In this document: positions 1-12,039 of the stretch, in pieces
Layout of the letters: each line of letters opens with the position of its first letter
Position numbering within the stretch: the first letter of the stretch is position 1
Assembly (NCBI RefSeq): GCF_016808335.1
Contig: NC_053144.1
Coordinates: 59,138,603 to 59,202,602 of the forward strand
Direction: 5' to 3'
Origin: Panicum virgatum
Taxonomy: Eukaryota; Streptophyta; Magnoliopsida; Poales; Poaceae
Length of the DNA stretch: 64,000 nucleotides
Program-made: the position numbers and the translations under genes
Notes under the pieces: generated by a model
Told to the model about the DNA's origin: nothing
The model's database searches: none
What the model saw: the letters and a program-made list of their open reading frames with translations, nothing else

Positions 1-489
1 CCTTCTTTTATCCTCGTTCGGCTGAACTTTGAAGATTAATTAATTAAATGCCCTTAATTGTCACTTTTTGGCATGTATACAAGAATTCGAAGCGAAGAGT
101 TATTTGGAATTAAAAGTAATGCACGGTATTCATGAGATTTACAAGTCTTATAAAAGTGCCTCGGGAGAGTAAACGGATGCGTGAAGATGAAAACGCACTC
201 CACTAAAACACGGTTAAATAAATGGTAGAAATATGAACAGTAGTCACAAATTGCAGCTTGCCAGTGCGCGCTACTGCTTGGATACCGATACTGGGTACGG
301 TGATGGTGATGGAGCGGCAAACTTCCTAATTCCTAATACATGATTAGTACTATTCAACCATGAGCGCCTAGGCGATCGATCTACGTATTAGCTAAGCTAG
401 GCCAACCACCACAACTCACATGACACAACCGATACAACAAGATCATAATTAAGCGAGTGTGAAAGAGCAGCTCTGTGTGCAGTTCTCAC
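1..489 (-). other. Partial intron of HSP70-1
   Basis: This is the stretch downstream (minus strand) of the exon 1 donor at 488-489. It is AT-rich and has no coding similarity. A short segment near 220-240 (GGTAGAAATATGAAC) recurs in the intron of HSP70-3 near 33972, so the two introns share ancestry. The introns of HSP70-2 and HSP70-3 are about 0.9-1.1 kb, so exon 2 of this copy would lie beyond the left edge. Confidence 0.55.
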
Positions 490-714
490 CGAAGATGGTG
501 TTGGTGGGGTTGAGGGCGGCCTGGTTGACCGCCGCCTCGCCGACGAGCCTCTCGGCGTCGGTGAAGGCGACGCAGGACGGCGTGAGGCGGTTGCCCTGGT
601 CGTTGGCCATGATCTCGCCGCGGTCGTGCCGCCACACGGGCATACGGCCACGCACGAGTAGGTCGTCCCCAGGTCGATGCCGACCGCCGGCCCGTCGCCC
701 TTGGAGGCGGCCAT
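490..714 (-). pseudogene. HSP70-1, exon 1 only, frameshifted by 8-bp insertion
   Basis: This is exon 1 of a cytosolic-type HSP70 chaperone (ATP-dependent binding of unfolded protein). From the ATG at 714 it reads into the HSP70 signature [13 protein letters not shown]. The frame then breaks and resumes in another frame with [18 protein letters not shown] and NPTNTIFG. Compared with the same position in HSP70-2 and HSP70-3, about 8 extra bases (near 641-650, around CATACGG) explain the break. Without them the exon is 217 bp, exactly the exon 1 length of HSP70-3. The donor follows directly (TTCG|GTGAGAAC), at the classic phase-1 HSP70 intron position before Lys71. Exon 2 is outside the window. 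The break is seen in the sequence. That the copy is non-functional is inferred. Confidence 0.8.
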
Positions 715-792
715 CTCCACCACCGCGTCAGGAGCCCAGGAGGCGAGGGCGAGCGAAGCACGAGTAGGAGTTGCGCAGGGGCGTGCGTGCAG

Positions 793-801
793 GTATATAT
801 G
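793..801 (-). promoter_or_regulatory. Candidate TATA box of HSP70-1
   Basis: The minus strand reads ATATATACC about 80 bases upstream of the ATG at 714. This spacing suits a plant TATA box with a start site about 30 bases downstream and a 5' UTR of about 50 bases. I saw no clean array of heat-shock elements (inverted nGAAn units) just upstream, so heat inducibility cannot be claimed. Confidence 0.4.
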
Positions 802-1456
802 GAGGCATATGTATGCGAGTGCTAGGGTAAATCGCTTCGTGGGCTTTGTGTCATTGTGTGGCCGCGGATAGGCCACTTCGGCCCAAAATGGCCCACCACT
901 AGCTAGGTATAGTGATTAATTCCATTGGGAGGTAAAGGTGAGCGTTTTCCCATTTCCATTTGATTTTATATTTTCCACAATATACTTGTAGTAGTAATTA
1001 ATCACTTCTACGATGTGACCTTAGAATTGGAAGAGGAAGGAGCTAGCTGGGCCTTTCCATTCATCCATTGTTGTAACATCAGAAAAAGGAGCTAGCTCGA
1101 GAGAAGTTTATTTTCTATTTTTGAATATAATATATAATTATCCTGCCTGATTTTAGGATGGACGGTTTGGATGCGTCGACTCCTGCGCTGTGCAAAAACC
1201 CCAGACATGCTCCTTCCTCGAGTGCGGCCTGGCGTTGAACAAACACAGCGATGACATGCGGAACAGAAACGAGAATCTGTAGTAGGCAACTTCTTGCTTG
1301 CACTCAGTTATGATCCGAGCCGAGGTAGGATCTGTTCGGCCTTGATTTGTAAGACATGGTCGTCGCTGCTAAAACGAAGCCACGGACGAGAGAAATCGGG
1401 TGGCCACGATGGCATGGAGGAGCGGGCTCTGGTTGATTTGATCAGACTCCCATAAA

Positions 1457-1722
1457 GGCTGTGTTTAGTTACTCCAAATTTTCCAAACTTTCCGTCATAT
1501 TAAAATCACATCGAAATATTAAATATAACAAATAATGCATACATGGAATACTAAATGTGGGTAAACAAAACAACTTATTGCACAATTTGGATGTACGTTG
1601 CGAAATGAATCTTTTGAGCCTAGTTAGCCCATGGTAGGACAATATTTATCACATACAAACGAAAAGTGCTACAGTGCTTTTCAGCTTTACTTTTCGCAAA
1701 CTTTTCGCATCTAAACACAGCC
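1457..1722. mobile_element. MITE with GGCTGTGTTTAG terminal inverted repeats
   Basis: A 266-bp non-coding element. It begins GGCTGTGTTTAG and ends with the exact inverse CTAAACACAGCC. Both sides carry AAA, a possible 3-bp target duplication. The interior is AT-rich without coding potential. A 3-bp duplication would suit a PIF/Harbinger-type MITE, but superfamily assignment from termini alone is uncertain. Confidence 0.6.
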
Positions 1723-1853
1723 AAAGGCAGAAAAGCTGCAGGTGAAAGCCAGGGAGGCACGTTTTTGCCGGTGCCACTGCAGCTCACAGCTCGCTGCCTC
1801 GCTCCCTGGCGGAGACGGTCCTTTGCAGATGCGCATGGCATCGAGGACCAGCA

Positions 1854-2350
1854 TGTTAGAATTGCCAAAACTTAATATTAGTGGCACGTTACCCAAGATT
1901 TTAACATAATCTAGTTCATGACAAATCAATCTAATGCGGAATAAATGGTAATCGTTATACCAGCGTTAGCAGTAGCAGCAGCCATTTACGCCTGATCCAT
2001 AGAGGAAGTAGGCGTTCTTGTCGGTGTAGGAGATGCAGCAGCGAATCGGCATCCTCCGGGCGCCAACGGGAGTGCTTGGCCTTACAAACCCCTCCAGTGC
2101 CCTTAGCGATCAGACTAGCGGTGGCTAGGGTTTTAGATTGAGATGAATGGGTGATTAAGGTGCTAACCACGACCTTATATTTATAGTCACTGTGGGGCTG
2201 GGGGCCAGCCTCTGGAAACAGGCCTAATGGGCCTACTGATCACAGCCCATTAGGGTTTTGTCATTAGGTTTCCTTAATCGCGTTTAGGTGGTTTAAATGC
2301 TTTTCTTAACAGTGAAGATCACATATATCTTAACTGAAATATTTCCAACA
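1854..2350 (-). repeat. 3' LTR of the Copia element
   Basis: A 497-bp LTR, paired with 22061-22555. Read on the minus strand it starts TGTTGGAAATATTTC and ends TTCTAACA. A TATA-like TATAAATATAAGG lies at 2173-2185 on the minus strand and is conserved in the other LTR. Confidence 0.93.
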
Positions 2351-2362
2351 TTCTCCCACTTG
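2351..2362 (-). other. Polypurine tract of the Copia element
   Basis: Directly upstream of the 3' LTR, the minus strand reads AAGTGGGAGAA. This is a typical Copia plus-strand primer for DNA synthesis. Confidence 0.8.
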
Positions 2363-2551
2363 ATCGAACGGTTAAGGCTAATGTTCGTATCATACTAATG
2401 TTCACCCTTAGTAGTAACAGAAAGTACCGGACCAATGCGTCGTCAGTAGCTTGATGCACTACTGGGACCCCATTACCCACAGTCTCACTGAAACACCTCG
2501 GTAGAACGCTTATTCGTTAGTTGGGAGTTCGTAATGGCCCCAAACCAGGAC

Positions 2552-3549
2552 CTAAAGACTATCCACCAAACCCATATTAGTAACGTGCTGCTTAAACACG
2601 TTCGGTGGTAAACCTTTAGTGAGCGGATCCGCTAATATAGAGTTAGTTCTTATATGCTCAATTTTAATGGTTCGATCCTGGTATTTTTCTTTCACAACAC
2701 GATACTTAAGGTCAATGTGCTTGGAAGCACCACTTGACTTGTTGTTACTCGAAAAGAATACTGCAGACTGATTATCGCAGTATAACATTATAGGTTCCGT
2801 AATGCTGTCAATTACCTTGAGGCCCGGAATAAAATTCTTAAGCCAAACAGCCTGTCCAGTTTCTTCATAGCATGCCACAAACTCAGCTTGCATCGTCGAC
2901 GCTGCAACTAAACTTTGCTTAGAGCTTTTCTATGATATAGCTCCACCAGCTAACGTGTAGATATATTCTGATGTAGATTTCCTACTATCTACACACCCAG
3001 CAAAGTCAGTATCAGTATAACCCACAACTTCAAGGTTATCTGATCTTCTATATGTGAGCCTGAAGTCTTTAGTGCCTTGGCAGTAACGTAATGCCTTCTT
3101 GACACCAACCCAGTGGACCTTTCCGGGATTTTTCTGATATCTTCCAAATATTCCGGTAGCAAATGCCAAGTCAGGACGCGTACAGACTTGTGCATACATC
3201 AGACTTCCGACAGCTGAAGCATAAGGTATGTCCTTCATCTCATCTGATTCCAATTGGTTTTTAGGACATTGGGCTTCACTAAATTTATCTCCTTCGCTAA
3301 TGGAACAGGTGTGGCCTTACTCTTATCTATATTAAATCTTTTAAGCATTTTCTCAATATATTCTTTTTGAGACAATCCTAGTACTCATTTGGTCCTATCT
3401 CGGTGTATCTCAATGCCCAGAACATAAGAGGCTTCACCAAGATCTTTCATATCAAAATTGGATGAAAGAAATCCCTTTGTCTCATGCAGCATACGCTTAT
3501 CGCTGCTCGCTAATAGGATATCATCCACATAAAGCACTAGAATTATAAA
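2552..3549 (-). pseudogene. Copia pol, 3' part: end of RT and RNase H
   Basis: This is the continuation of the Copia polyprotein after the nested insertion. On the minus strand it opens directly with the RT active-site motif YVDD (about 3520-3531). It then runs through the RT thumb region, the TRPDLAFA stretch, and a Copia RNase H with DTDFAGC, DSRKST and CDNQSA. It ends with ADPLTKGLP shortly before the polypurine tract. Stops interrupt it near 3386 (TGA), just before the KSSKQSL stretch (TAG) and elsewhere, so it is non-functional. The frame joins that at 17045 once the insert and one TTTAC copy are disregarded. Confidence 0.88.
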
Positions 3550-6431
3550 TTTACTGTGACACCTCTGGTGTCAGTTTAACCAAAGCCAGGCAATTAACAT
3601 AACTTCACACACAAATGAGCTAAGAAAACTTAAATAAGAATCCTATATCTAGTTTTTGCAAACTTGTGTGTAAATGTATGAGTGCAATGTGCTTGAAAAA
3701 CAATAATTGGTACCCTTTTAAACTTGACTTGACATGTGTGGTAATAAGGCAATAAAATACACCTTTCATAATGACCTATAAACTTTCTATGCAAATCAAA
3801 TCCAAACTGGAAAGCCCTCAAATGCAAAGATCAATGGAACCATTCTTTGATTTGTGAAGAGCTACTAATTCAAACAAATTAAATCAACAAGAGTTCAATT
3901 TCTAGTAATAAGGAAGTTAAAAACAACTTTCAAACCAATGCACTTATGCATAGGAAAATGAATAGACATATTCACCATGTCATGTTAAACAAAAACCTAG
4001 TTGAAGCCTAGGAGTAAAAGTGCCAAAATTCACATGAAATGATAAGTATTTTAAATGGCAGTTTTTGAAATAATTAAATAACTCTCAAACCATTGCTCGA
4101 ATGAAAAAGTGCATAACACGAAAGTTGTAGATCTCGAAAAACTGAGCAAAAGTGGTATTCAACACTTTTTCATTTGGAGCCAAGAAGAGGGAGAAAAATT
4201 AAAATTACAGAATGGAGTTTTGAACTTCGGTTTATTTACGAAACTGCCCCTGCCGTCTTCTCCTACCTCCGTTCTCCCTGCTCCCTGCCTACGGCGTCAC
4301 GCCGTACGCCGCCGGCGCCACCTGGCCGCCCACGCGTCGCGCCCCAGCTCCAAACCGCTCCTGCGCCCCCGGTATTGCCGAAACCAAGCTTCCCTGTCGC
4401 TCGCGGAGGTCGCCACGCGCCCCCCACCCTTCCTGCGCGCGCCACGAGGATGGCCGCCGCGCCGAGTCCGCGTCCTCCCCTGGCTTTGCGCCCTGCCCCG
4501 GCTGCTCCCTCCCCAGTTCGCCCTCCCTCTCCTTGCCGCCTATAGAACGAGTCCCTGGCCCCCTCGCGCGCCCAGACCCCATTTCCCCATCCGTCGCCCG
4601 CCATTGCCGACGGCAAGCTCGAGCTCGCCGTGGCCAGGCCATTCCCGAACCCCATTGCTTGTTTGGACGCCACCAAAACCTTCCTCGCCTCTCACTGGTG
4701 CTGTACACCCGGTCGAACGCCGCTAGAACCCGCCGGAGCACCGCCGCGCCGGACCAGAACCTCCGCCGGCCGCCCCTCTCCGCGGACCCGCCTCCTCCGT
4801 CCACCTCCCGGCGAGCCAAGACCACCGGAAGGTAGCACGTGAACCCCTCTCCCTTTCCCCCCACTTTCCCCTAGCCGCCGGCCATCCCCAGCGCCGGGAA
4901 CCGCCGCGCCAAACCCTCCTCTGTTCCTGACTTCCGCCAGGGACCTTGTTTGAGAAGAACCAAAAGTTTCAGGGGTCCAACTGCAAAATATACATGAACC
5001 TCCAAACAGCAAACTTCAAAAATTCCTAGAAAATCGTATAAAAATCAGAAAAATGCAAACTAAAATTTTCTGGAATCCTTAGAACAAGAACTACAACTTT
5101 TGTTACATTCACATGTTCATATTTTGCTTTTATTTTAATCTGAGAAAAAGAATAAGAAAATCACCTTATGCATGTTCATGAAGTTCTACTCAGCAAATGA
5201 CCTTGATTTTTGGATATGTTATCAATAATGGAATAATAAGATCACAGTAAAAAGATGACACCCAACCAAAATAGTTATCATATTGGAACAATCAAGATTC
5301 TCTAATCTGTTATTGACATTCTTGAATTAATACTAGAAAATATGCACATGAACTTGCTCTGGAATTTTGACTGCATGCATGTGAAACTGAATCCCTGTTA
5401 ATACCTAAATTTTAGATTTATTTGAGTTCATTTGCTATATACCATGATTTATGCTTGTTTAATCAACTTAATTCTTCATATATAGTTCTTATGCTCAAAA
5501 AAATCTATATTTATTTCTGAAGTCTCTTTTTAGCTCTGTGTTCCTGTCTAAAAATTTTGAGCTTCATTTACTGAGTTTTGCTTTGGTGAATAATCATGCT
5601 TAGTATCTTAGGGCTAGATTTACTATTTTTGTTCTGAGTAATCTACACCATAACTGATCTTGATTTTTGTACATGATCTTGTTTAGAGTATGTTTTATCT
5701 GTAATAAAAATTTCATGCAGTACTGGTTAAATGCACCTTGAGAAATTTATGCTAAATCATGTTAAGTTAAATGCATAACTAATTTATCTAGTGGTTATAA
5801 AGCTTGATAATTTTTCTGAAGTATGTTTAGCTCATGAATAGGCTCTGGTAAAAATTTGAGAATCATATCCCTAGTACAACTCTCTGGAGAATTAATCTTA
5901 ATTAATGGCTTGTTGTTTTTGTTCTTTTTATTACCTCAGCTGTATAAGTGAATAAAATCTGAAAAAATTACAGTACTGAGTAGATGCTTGGTAGATGCTC
6001 CCATAAAATTTGTAGCACCAGAACCCATGTCAAACTTTCTGTGCAAAAAGGTGAAGCAACTAGAGTAATCTACTTACATGCTTTGTTATGGATAATTGCT
6101 TTATGATTAGATGCTGAAATTGATACCCTATATGCTAGAGTATATGATCTGTGTTACATTAATTTTTTTTATCACTAGCTCATGAGTAAATTGGTTGCTA
6201 TGAAATAGTGAAAGTCTGCTATGTTTTAATGATAAGAATGAAAATCAAAACACACAGCTCTTTTATGAAGTAAAGTGAATTTAAGAACTACTCTATAAAC
6301 GATTGCCCAGAAAATAAAGTTAACTAAGACCACCACAACAAACACGTGCTATTCTGGACTACAACTTTATAGTGAAGGAAAGAAATATGTTTATATCATG
6401 TTGTAACAATATCATTTCTGCATGCATATAG

Positions 6432-6582
6432 AAACGGTAAATCTACTCGACGGTGATTACGAATTGGTGTCCGCGAATACTACCACTCCGGAGGTTGTCT
6501 CTCTTATTTGTACTGACTTGAATCAAGACCCGAACCAATGTTCGGAAGAGCAAAAGGCTACTTTTGAACAGTGCCCAAGAAG
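6432..6582 (+). other. Candidate LTR-internal exon (Gypsy derivative)
   Basis: This block is preceded by a 3' splice-site-like TGCATGCATATAG ending at 6431 and followed by AAG|GCAAGC, the consensus of the rare GC-type donor. A second acceptor (CGTTTTCTAG) ends at 6680, giving a 98-bp candidate GC-AG intron. The same layout occurs at 54036-54161 and 42549-42665 in two other LTR families. It may be part of a spliced leader rather than protein coding (151 bp, not a multiple of three). The duplicate lies in the 3' LTR about 9022 bp downstream. Confidence 0.4.
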
Positions 6583-7500
6583 GCAAGCCCCGGTGCATAA
6601 TCCCATTATTTTACGCCTTATATTCATCTATCTATTTGTATATGTTGTAATAATTTTTATTGCGCATTTACGTTTTCTAGGAGTTGATCGAAAACCTTAG
6701 GTGCATGATCCCTAGGTACCTATGTTTGATACCCGGATCTTTTTATCGACTAGTTGCCATGCTAACTAGGTACGGTAAAAGTCGAGAGGTTTCCTGCCTT
6801 TCGCGAGATTATAGGAGTTGACTGACTTTAATTCCTGCTAAAATATAAGGACAACGGGCGGGGTTGTGTAGTTGTGATACCCCGCTGGTATAGTCGAAAA
6901 TGGTTAAGGTCGCGGTGTGTGGCTCATTTCGTTAAGCGTTTGAAAGTACTAGCCACATACCGAGAAATATGGTAATCGGTAAGCTGAAGTACCTGATTGG
7001 ACCAGCGAGTGGAACGATCTCGCACCCTCTTGGTAGAAGTAGGTTTTATTTTTTTTTGTCCGGACGTACGGGTGCAGAGACGTCGGGCTCTGTAGTCGGG
7101 GAGGGTGTTCCGGATCCACGGACTGGAAAGAAAGGGGAAATGTTGTGTGGGTGACTTGGTTCCCATACGTGTGGTCTAGGTTCCCCTGGCCAGGTTGAAA
7201 TCCGATTCAGAATCGTCCGCCTCTCACGGCATGAGACTGCTTAATGTTTTCGGTCACACAGAGTAACAAGTGGAACATAATGATGATAATACTGCTGGTT
7301 GATTAAATGATTGCTCTACCATGTTTGTGTAGAGTTGGATGCAAACTTAGAATGGTTAATCTAACTAGAAGATGGCTAAATAAAATCTGAAAATAAGGAT
7401 CAACATTTAGTGGCGTTTTTGGCAAAACAAACCCCACCAACCAAAAAGCCTTGCATGTCTAGTTATCGGACTATGTTATATCCAGTGATGGGTCAGTCTT

Positions 7501-7522
7501 GCTGAGTATTAGTATACTCAGC
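7501..7522 (+). other. Perfect 9-bp hairpin near the LTR 3' part
   Basis: Arms GCTGAGTAT and ATACTCAGC with loop TAGT. The same hairpin occurs at 16522-16543 in the paired LTR and at 44733-44754 and 55122-55143 in the second Gypsy family. There the last arm base is changed and 8 pairs remain. Confidence 0.7.
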
Positions 7523-8025
7523 CTTGCTTGTGGCACTGTTTTTCAGGTACTAACTTCGAAGATCTATTTGTAAGTCTTGCTTGGCCGTGTACCTTGCCTC
7601 CGGGCTGGTCTTTTGAGTGGGATGGTCCTTCAGCTGGTGCTGACCACCCTCCCGCTGAGTGACGCTTTCGTACGGGCTTTATCGATGCGTCACGTTATTT
7701 CGTTAGTTATCTTTTACTGCTTCCGCTGAACAATGAGACTTGAATAATTTGAGTAGAAGGAACTCTGTAGTACTTTCGCTACTCTGATCATGGTTTGTAA
7801 TAAATTTCTTTTCCGCTGCAATCACTCTGAGATGTATGAAATGTTCTGTGTTGTAACCTCTGGGCTCACCTTCGTGTGAGTGTTGTCTGCTGATCCTGGA
7901 AGAGCGTGGCTTTTATCGAGGCTTCACTCGAGGAACTACCGGTGAGTGTCAATTTGGGTCAGAGTTGCTTAGCAACAAAGATCAGTGCACCCGGGCCCAG
8001 TAGTTTTGGGTGGTTCCGCCACAGC

Positions 8026-8037
8026 TGGCATCAGAGC
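8026..8037 (+). other. Primer-binding site, initiator-tRNA-Met type
   Basis: TGGCATCAGAGC lies two bases after the LTR. It differs by one base from the common plant TGGTATCAGAGC complement of tRNA-iMet. The identical 12-mer follows the LTRs at 45255 and 55644. Confidence 0.8.
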
Positions 8038-8281
8038 TTGCAGACAGCCTACCAGAGATGACAGCCTCGGTTTTCAAAACAACAAATTAAAACTTGACTT
8101 CAAAACTACTAAAGTTTTTGAAAGAGTTTAGGATCTCCAAGGACAAGTCTAGGACGTAAAGCCCTAGGGGATCTTATGGGTATAATCAGGTGGCTTATTT
8201 TGTATGGCTAACTTCCAGCACATTACTTTTCAGTATTTAAATTCTGTAATTTAAATTCTGCAACTACACGTCGCCGCGGAG

Positions 8282-8604
8282 GTATGCTTACTCAGTCAGC
8301 TGAGGGAGTCTGACCTTCCTGTCGGTGATGCGAGCCGAACGCTGGAGCTCAAGCAGTGACCTACTTGAGCTGCTGCCCATATACCAACTTCGGTTGATTA
8401 TATGGGGAGTAATGGTTCGAAATTGGAATTCAATTCCCCGTCAAAGACGGTACACAGTCAATACGTTATTTCGATAACGTATGCTTAACGTTGTCCATAC
8501 GGCGGTAATTGTATGGATGCCGGTTCTATAGTGATCGGTAATGGATGAGGACGCTTTCGTGAGTGCTGGCACGGAAGGTTCAATTTATGTATTGTCAATT
8601 TTCT
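8282..8604 (+). promoter_or_regulatory. Structured leader with splice-like ends (Gypsy derivative)
   Basis: This segment starts at a donor-like GGAG|GTATGC and ends at TTTTCTGCAG|G. It holds several perfect short hairpins, notably a 9-bp stem ATACGTTAT/ATAACGTAT with loop TTCG (8461-8482), TCCATAC/GTATGGA (8494-8517) and a TTCGTG/CACGGAA stem before 8580. The coding Gypsy element has a matching segment at the same distance from its primer site. Roles in splicing, packaging or translation are inference. Confidence 0.5.
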
Positions 8605-9844
8605 GCAGGTACGCTAACCCGAAATCAAATTTTTGGCTATCTAGCTATATCGAGTAGCTATATAGTGAGAGACGTAATATGTATGCCACCAAAGTCATTG
8701 CGTAAGACCAAGGTTACTTGGCAATTCTTTTCTTGGTGAGGACGATTAAGATCTGCATTCATCCTCAAATCATCAGCAAAGAAACTTTGGAAAGAAATCA
8801 AAATCGAAAAGTTTAAAACACGATCTTAAGGATCATCTAGACAGTCTGCAAATTCTGGAAAAAATTGGCTTTCTCGAATTTTTAAGATATGAAGATTTGC
8901 TCAAATCAAGTTAGGTCAGTAAGATGAAATTAATCTACCTAAATCACCAAAATACTGTAAAAATTTGAGAATTTTTAAAGTTCTCTACCTTAGTGTTTTC
9001 AAATTTATAGTAACCTTCTGCAAATCTGTCAAATTAGAGCAATCTGTCTAAAGTGAATTTTTTCGACAATATTAAGTTGCTCATCTGAAAAATCGTTCAA
9101 CACAAAAGTTGTAGGAAACTTGATGAAGAACTCACTGTAAAATTTTGATTTATCTTTGTCAAGTGGTTTGGTAGATATGGTCAAATTTCACCCTCTCTGG
9201 ACAATCTGTTTTCTGGTTTGACATCGCTTCAAAACCTTGAGCATATCACCTTGTTAGGATCTGAACTGGCCCTAGTGTTGACTAGATGAAATGTTCCTCA
9301 CTACCTTGGGCATCTTCTGTAAAAGTTTGAGAATTTTATGCCAAGTAGATTGTCCCTGGTGAAAAAAAAACTATCACCCGGCCTGCTGAAAACAGCCAGA
9401 ACAGAGAAGCAAAGACCGAATATTTCAACCATCTTAACCATTGTTTTAGCCTTGGGGTTGAATACCAAAGTTGCTCCAAACAACCTAAGCTACATGTCTA
9501 CAAAATTTCAACTTCATTAGATGTATATAGGAGTTATGGCCTAGATACAGAGACTCTGTTCAGAAAACCAGAGGTGTAGTAATGGACAATTTCAACCATC
9601 TTATTCTTAGAATTAGCCTCTGAGTTGACTACCAAAGGTGTAGCACGTCAAATTATCTAGTTGCTGTCAAAATTTTAGAAAGTTTCAATGAACCAAAAGA
9701 AAGTTACAAATTTCTTTGTAACGACTAACGCTGCACAAACTGGTTACACAGCTTTTGTTGTGTTCTATTGTGTTGCACACTTGTACATTGCATCTTGGAA
9801 GCTATACGAATCATATCGTTGATGCTTGAACTCATATATTTCAG

Positions 9845-10690
9845 ATGGTGAGAGCAACCCATAGTACTCTAGATAAATTCGGTGCCAGTGGTAGCGGATC
9901 GCAGCCACCACCACCCGGCCTTGAGGAATTACTTGCCACCCAAAATGAGTTGCTTCGACAACTTGTTCAGGGACAGCAAGCGATTTCTCATTTTCTGCAG
10001 CAACAACACTTTCAACTAGATGGGCACAAGGTCCACCAAACTCCAGTTGCAGACTATCAAGAGCTCCATGAAGACACACAAGAAATAAAGGATGTTCACT
10101 CAGACTCCCTAATGCCACCATCACAACTTCCGATGAAACTTAAGGATGACCAAGGAAAGTGTCTGGCCCCCAAGCATGGCTCAAGCAATATAGACTTGAC
10201 TGGATGGGAAATTACATGCACAAATTTTGTTCCCCGTGGTAAAAGGCAAACCCGCAATGCTATTGCTGCCAACACAGTCCTAAGAGCAAGAACTCGCTCG
10301 CCTGTCCGTGAAACCATGGACCCAACTAGGTGCACTATACCCGAGAATGGTTCAGTAGATATGCCAGTGATGACATCCTTACGATGCAAACAGCACAATG
10401 GTCCGAGTGAGACGAACCGTTGTTTCATCTGTAGAAGTCCTACCCACTTCGCTCGAAGATGTCCTCAAGCCACACAGCAAAATCAGGACCAAGGTTCTAG
10501 CCAAACAAATAAAAGCATGCGCAAAAGATTGCGGGATGAGCGCAAGAAACAGGCTGATCAGGTCGAACAAGGAAGGATCAATTTCACCACTCTTGAAGAA
10601 ATTCATGATGGTACCCGTCATACCTTCCCTATTTCCAACTCACCTGGCTCTCTAGTTAGCATATCAAGGATGAGTAATGTGTTGATTTGA
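9845..10690 (+). CDS. Reduced Gag-like protein of the Gypsy derivative
   Basis: A 281-codon frame. The N-terminus (ELLRQLVQGQQ at about 40) resembles the start of Gag at 47741 ([10 protein letters not shown]). A single CCHC zinc knuckle follows (CFICRSPTHFARRC, about residue 195). After it comes GRINFTTLEEI, matching [11 protein letters not shown] just after the knuckle of the coding element. The roughly 200-residue capsid core that lies between these parts in the coding element is missing, replaced by unrelated low-similarity sequence. The frame ends before any protease motif. The ATG directly follows a 3' splice-like site (ATATATTTCAG|ATG), which decides the start. It may bind nucleic acid through the knuckle. 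Whether it assembles with a full Gag is unknown. Confidence 0.6.
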   Translation: MVRATHSTLDKFGASGSGSQPPPPGLEELLATQNELLRQLVQGQQAISHFLQQQHFQLDGHKVHQTPVADYQELHEDTQEIKDVHSDSLMPPSQLPMKLKDDQGKCLAPKHGSSNIDLTGWEITCTNFVPRGKRQTRNAIAANTVLRARTRSPVRETMDPTRCTIPENGSVDMPVMTSLRCKQHNGPSETNRCFICRSPTHFARRCPQATQQNQDQGSSQTNKSMRKRLRDERKKQADQVEQGRINFTTLEEIHDGTRHTFPISNSPGSLVSISRMSNVLI

Positions 10691-12039
10691 TTTCTAAATT
10701 CAGGTCAACATAAATATAAAGAACTTGCATAACTTTCTTGGTCAGTACACTGCATTGCAACATGTGCAACGCATGCCCAGGCACATACTTAGCACACTTG
10801 TGTGTACCACATTATGTGCATAAACCATGTGTACCATCACACCATGAACTGCACATCCACTAGCTTACCTCAGGACAAATGCACCAATCCGTGGGCATAT
10901 TTCTTAGGAGTATGGGTCGCTGTATCCGTATATTACATCGACACAAACTTATCTCCCATGGGTGCTTTAACTCATTTAACCACATATCTGCATTGCCACA
11001 TTGCAATTTCCATACTAGAAAGCTGTCAGATATAAGTGGACCGGCAGGTACAGAAGAGAAACCCAAATCTTAGACCTGGCCAACTACCTCAAAATAAGCT
11101 GAGCCTGTGTAATAAGATGTAGTAAAACAAATCTCCTTACTGCTGTAAAATTTTGAAAATTTTTAGAAAAGTGTAACCCACAAAATTCAGTCTTTTGGTA
11201 AACCCCTATGATTCTGTCAACTTATAGCAGTCTGGCCACATGAATTTTTCGACCCATCTAAAAGCCTTTCCTGAGAAAACGTTCAACATGAATGTTGTGG
11301 ATAACTGAGTCTAGAAGCTACTGAAAAATTTTGAGAATTTTTTTTTCCAAGTGGTTTGGTACTTACAGTCAAAATACTAGCCCTCTGTTCAGTCTGAAAT
11401 CTGGGTCAACCTTCCTGCAAACACTTAAGGATTTGACTATCTTAAGCTCTGTTTCTGAGTTAGAGTTGACAGAGGAAATGATCACAATTATCTTAGTCAC
11501 CCCCAGTAAAAATTTGACAATTTTTCGACCTTGGATTCATCAGTTATGCTAAATTTTATCAGCTACTCAGAATCTGTCCTGCGAAAATCGTCAAGCACAA
11601 GCTCTTTTAAAGAATGGAGAAGCCTAAATGTTTTAGTGCGACAAGGATAGAGTTGTATGGTTTGAATCTCTATAGTGGATCAACTGAATCTTGATCTCTG
11701 AAAACCAATTCTTGATAGGTCACCTTTTTCCAAAGCTTTCCAATCACTTGGGTATTAATGAAATATATCAAGACCCTAGGCAAATTTCTTGCTTAGTATA
11801 TCTCATAATGCTATACCGAGATCACTTATAAATACCCGTTACACTCCAATTTTTGCCGATTATGGATTTCATGATTGGTTTGCCAAGCACCTCTCCAAGG
11901 CCTAATTCCATATGGATCATTATCGACAACCGACACCTTTTCTTCAATTACACCCTATTCATACTACCAAGAAGTGAGCCAGTATTCCTCTTGATCATAT
12001 TGTGGTCTACATATCACACCACATACAATTAAATTCAAT
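10691..12039 (+). other. Non-coding spacer with repeated AT-rich blocks
   Basis: No credible frame is seen. Sections at about 11130-11480 echo sections upstream of gag at about 8930-9290. Both carry CTGTAAAA.TTTGA followed by AATTTTTA, a CGTTCAACA..A.GTTGT phrase and AAGTGGTTTGGTA. This suggests a duplicated, diverged leader-type block inside the element. Confidence 0.5.

Larger units (their letters stand above)
3555..8023 (+). repeat. 5' LTR of the Gypsy derivative
   Basis: A 4469-bp LTR starting TGTGACACC and ending CCGCCACA. Zones in order: a hairpin near the start, AAAGTTGTAG at 4121-4130 followed by an AAAAGTG/CACTTTT stem; a CpG-rich segment about 4250-4960; an AT-rich, intron-like segment to about 6430; a short open segment 6432-6582 bounded by splice-like sites; and a region ending with the 9-bp hairpin at 7501-7522. 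Several GC-rich open frames in it run on both strands and are not convincing genes. Confidence 0.93.

Noticed and set aside
4109..4864. Overlapping frames of 100-205 codons on both strands (and their twins at 13131-13886)
   Set aside because: They lie in the CpG-rich zone of a duplicated LTR; no domain, open by composition only.
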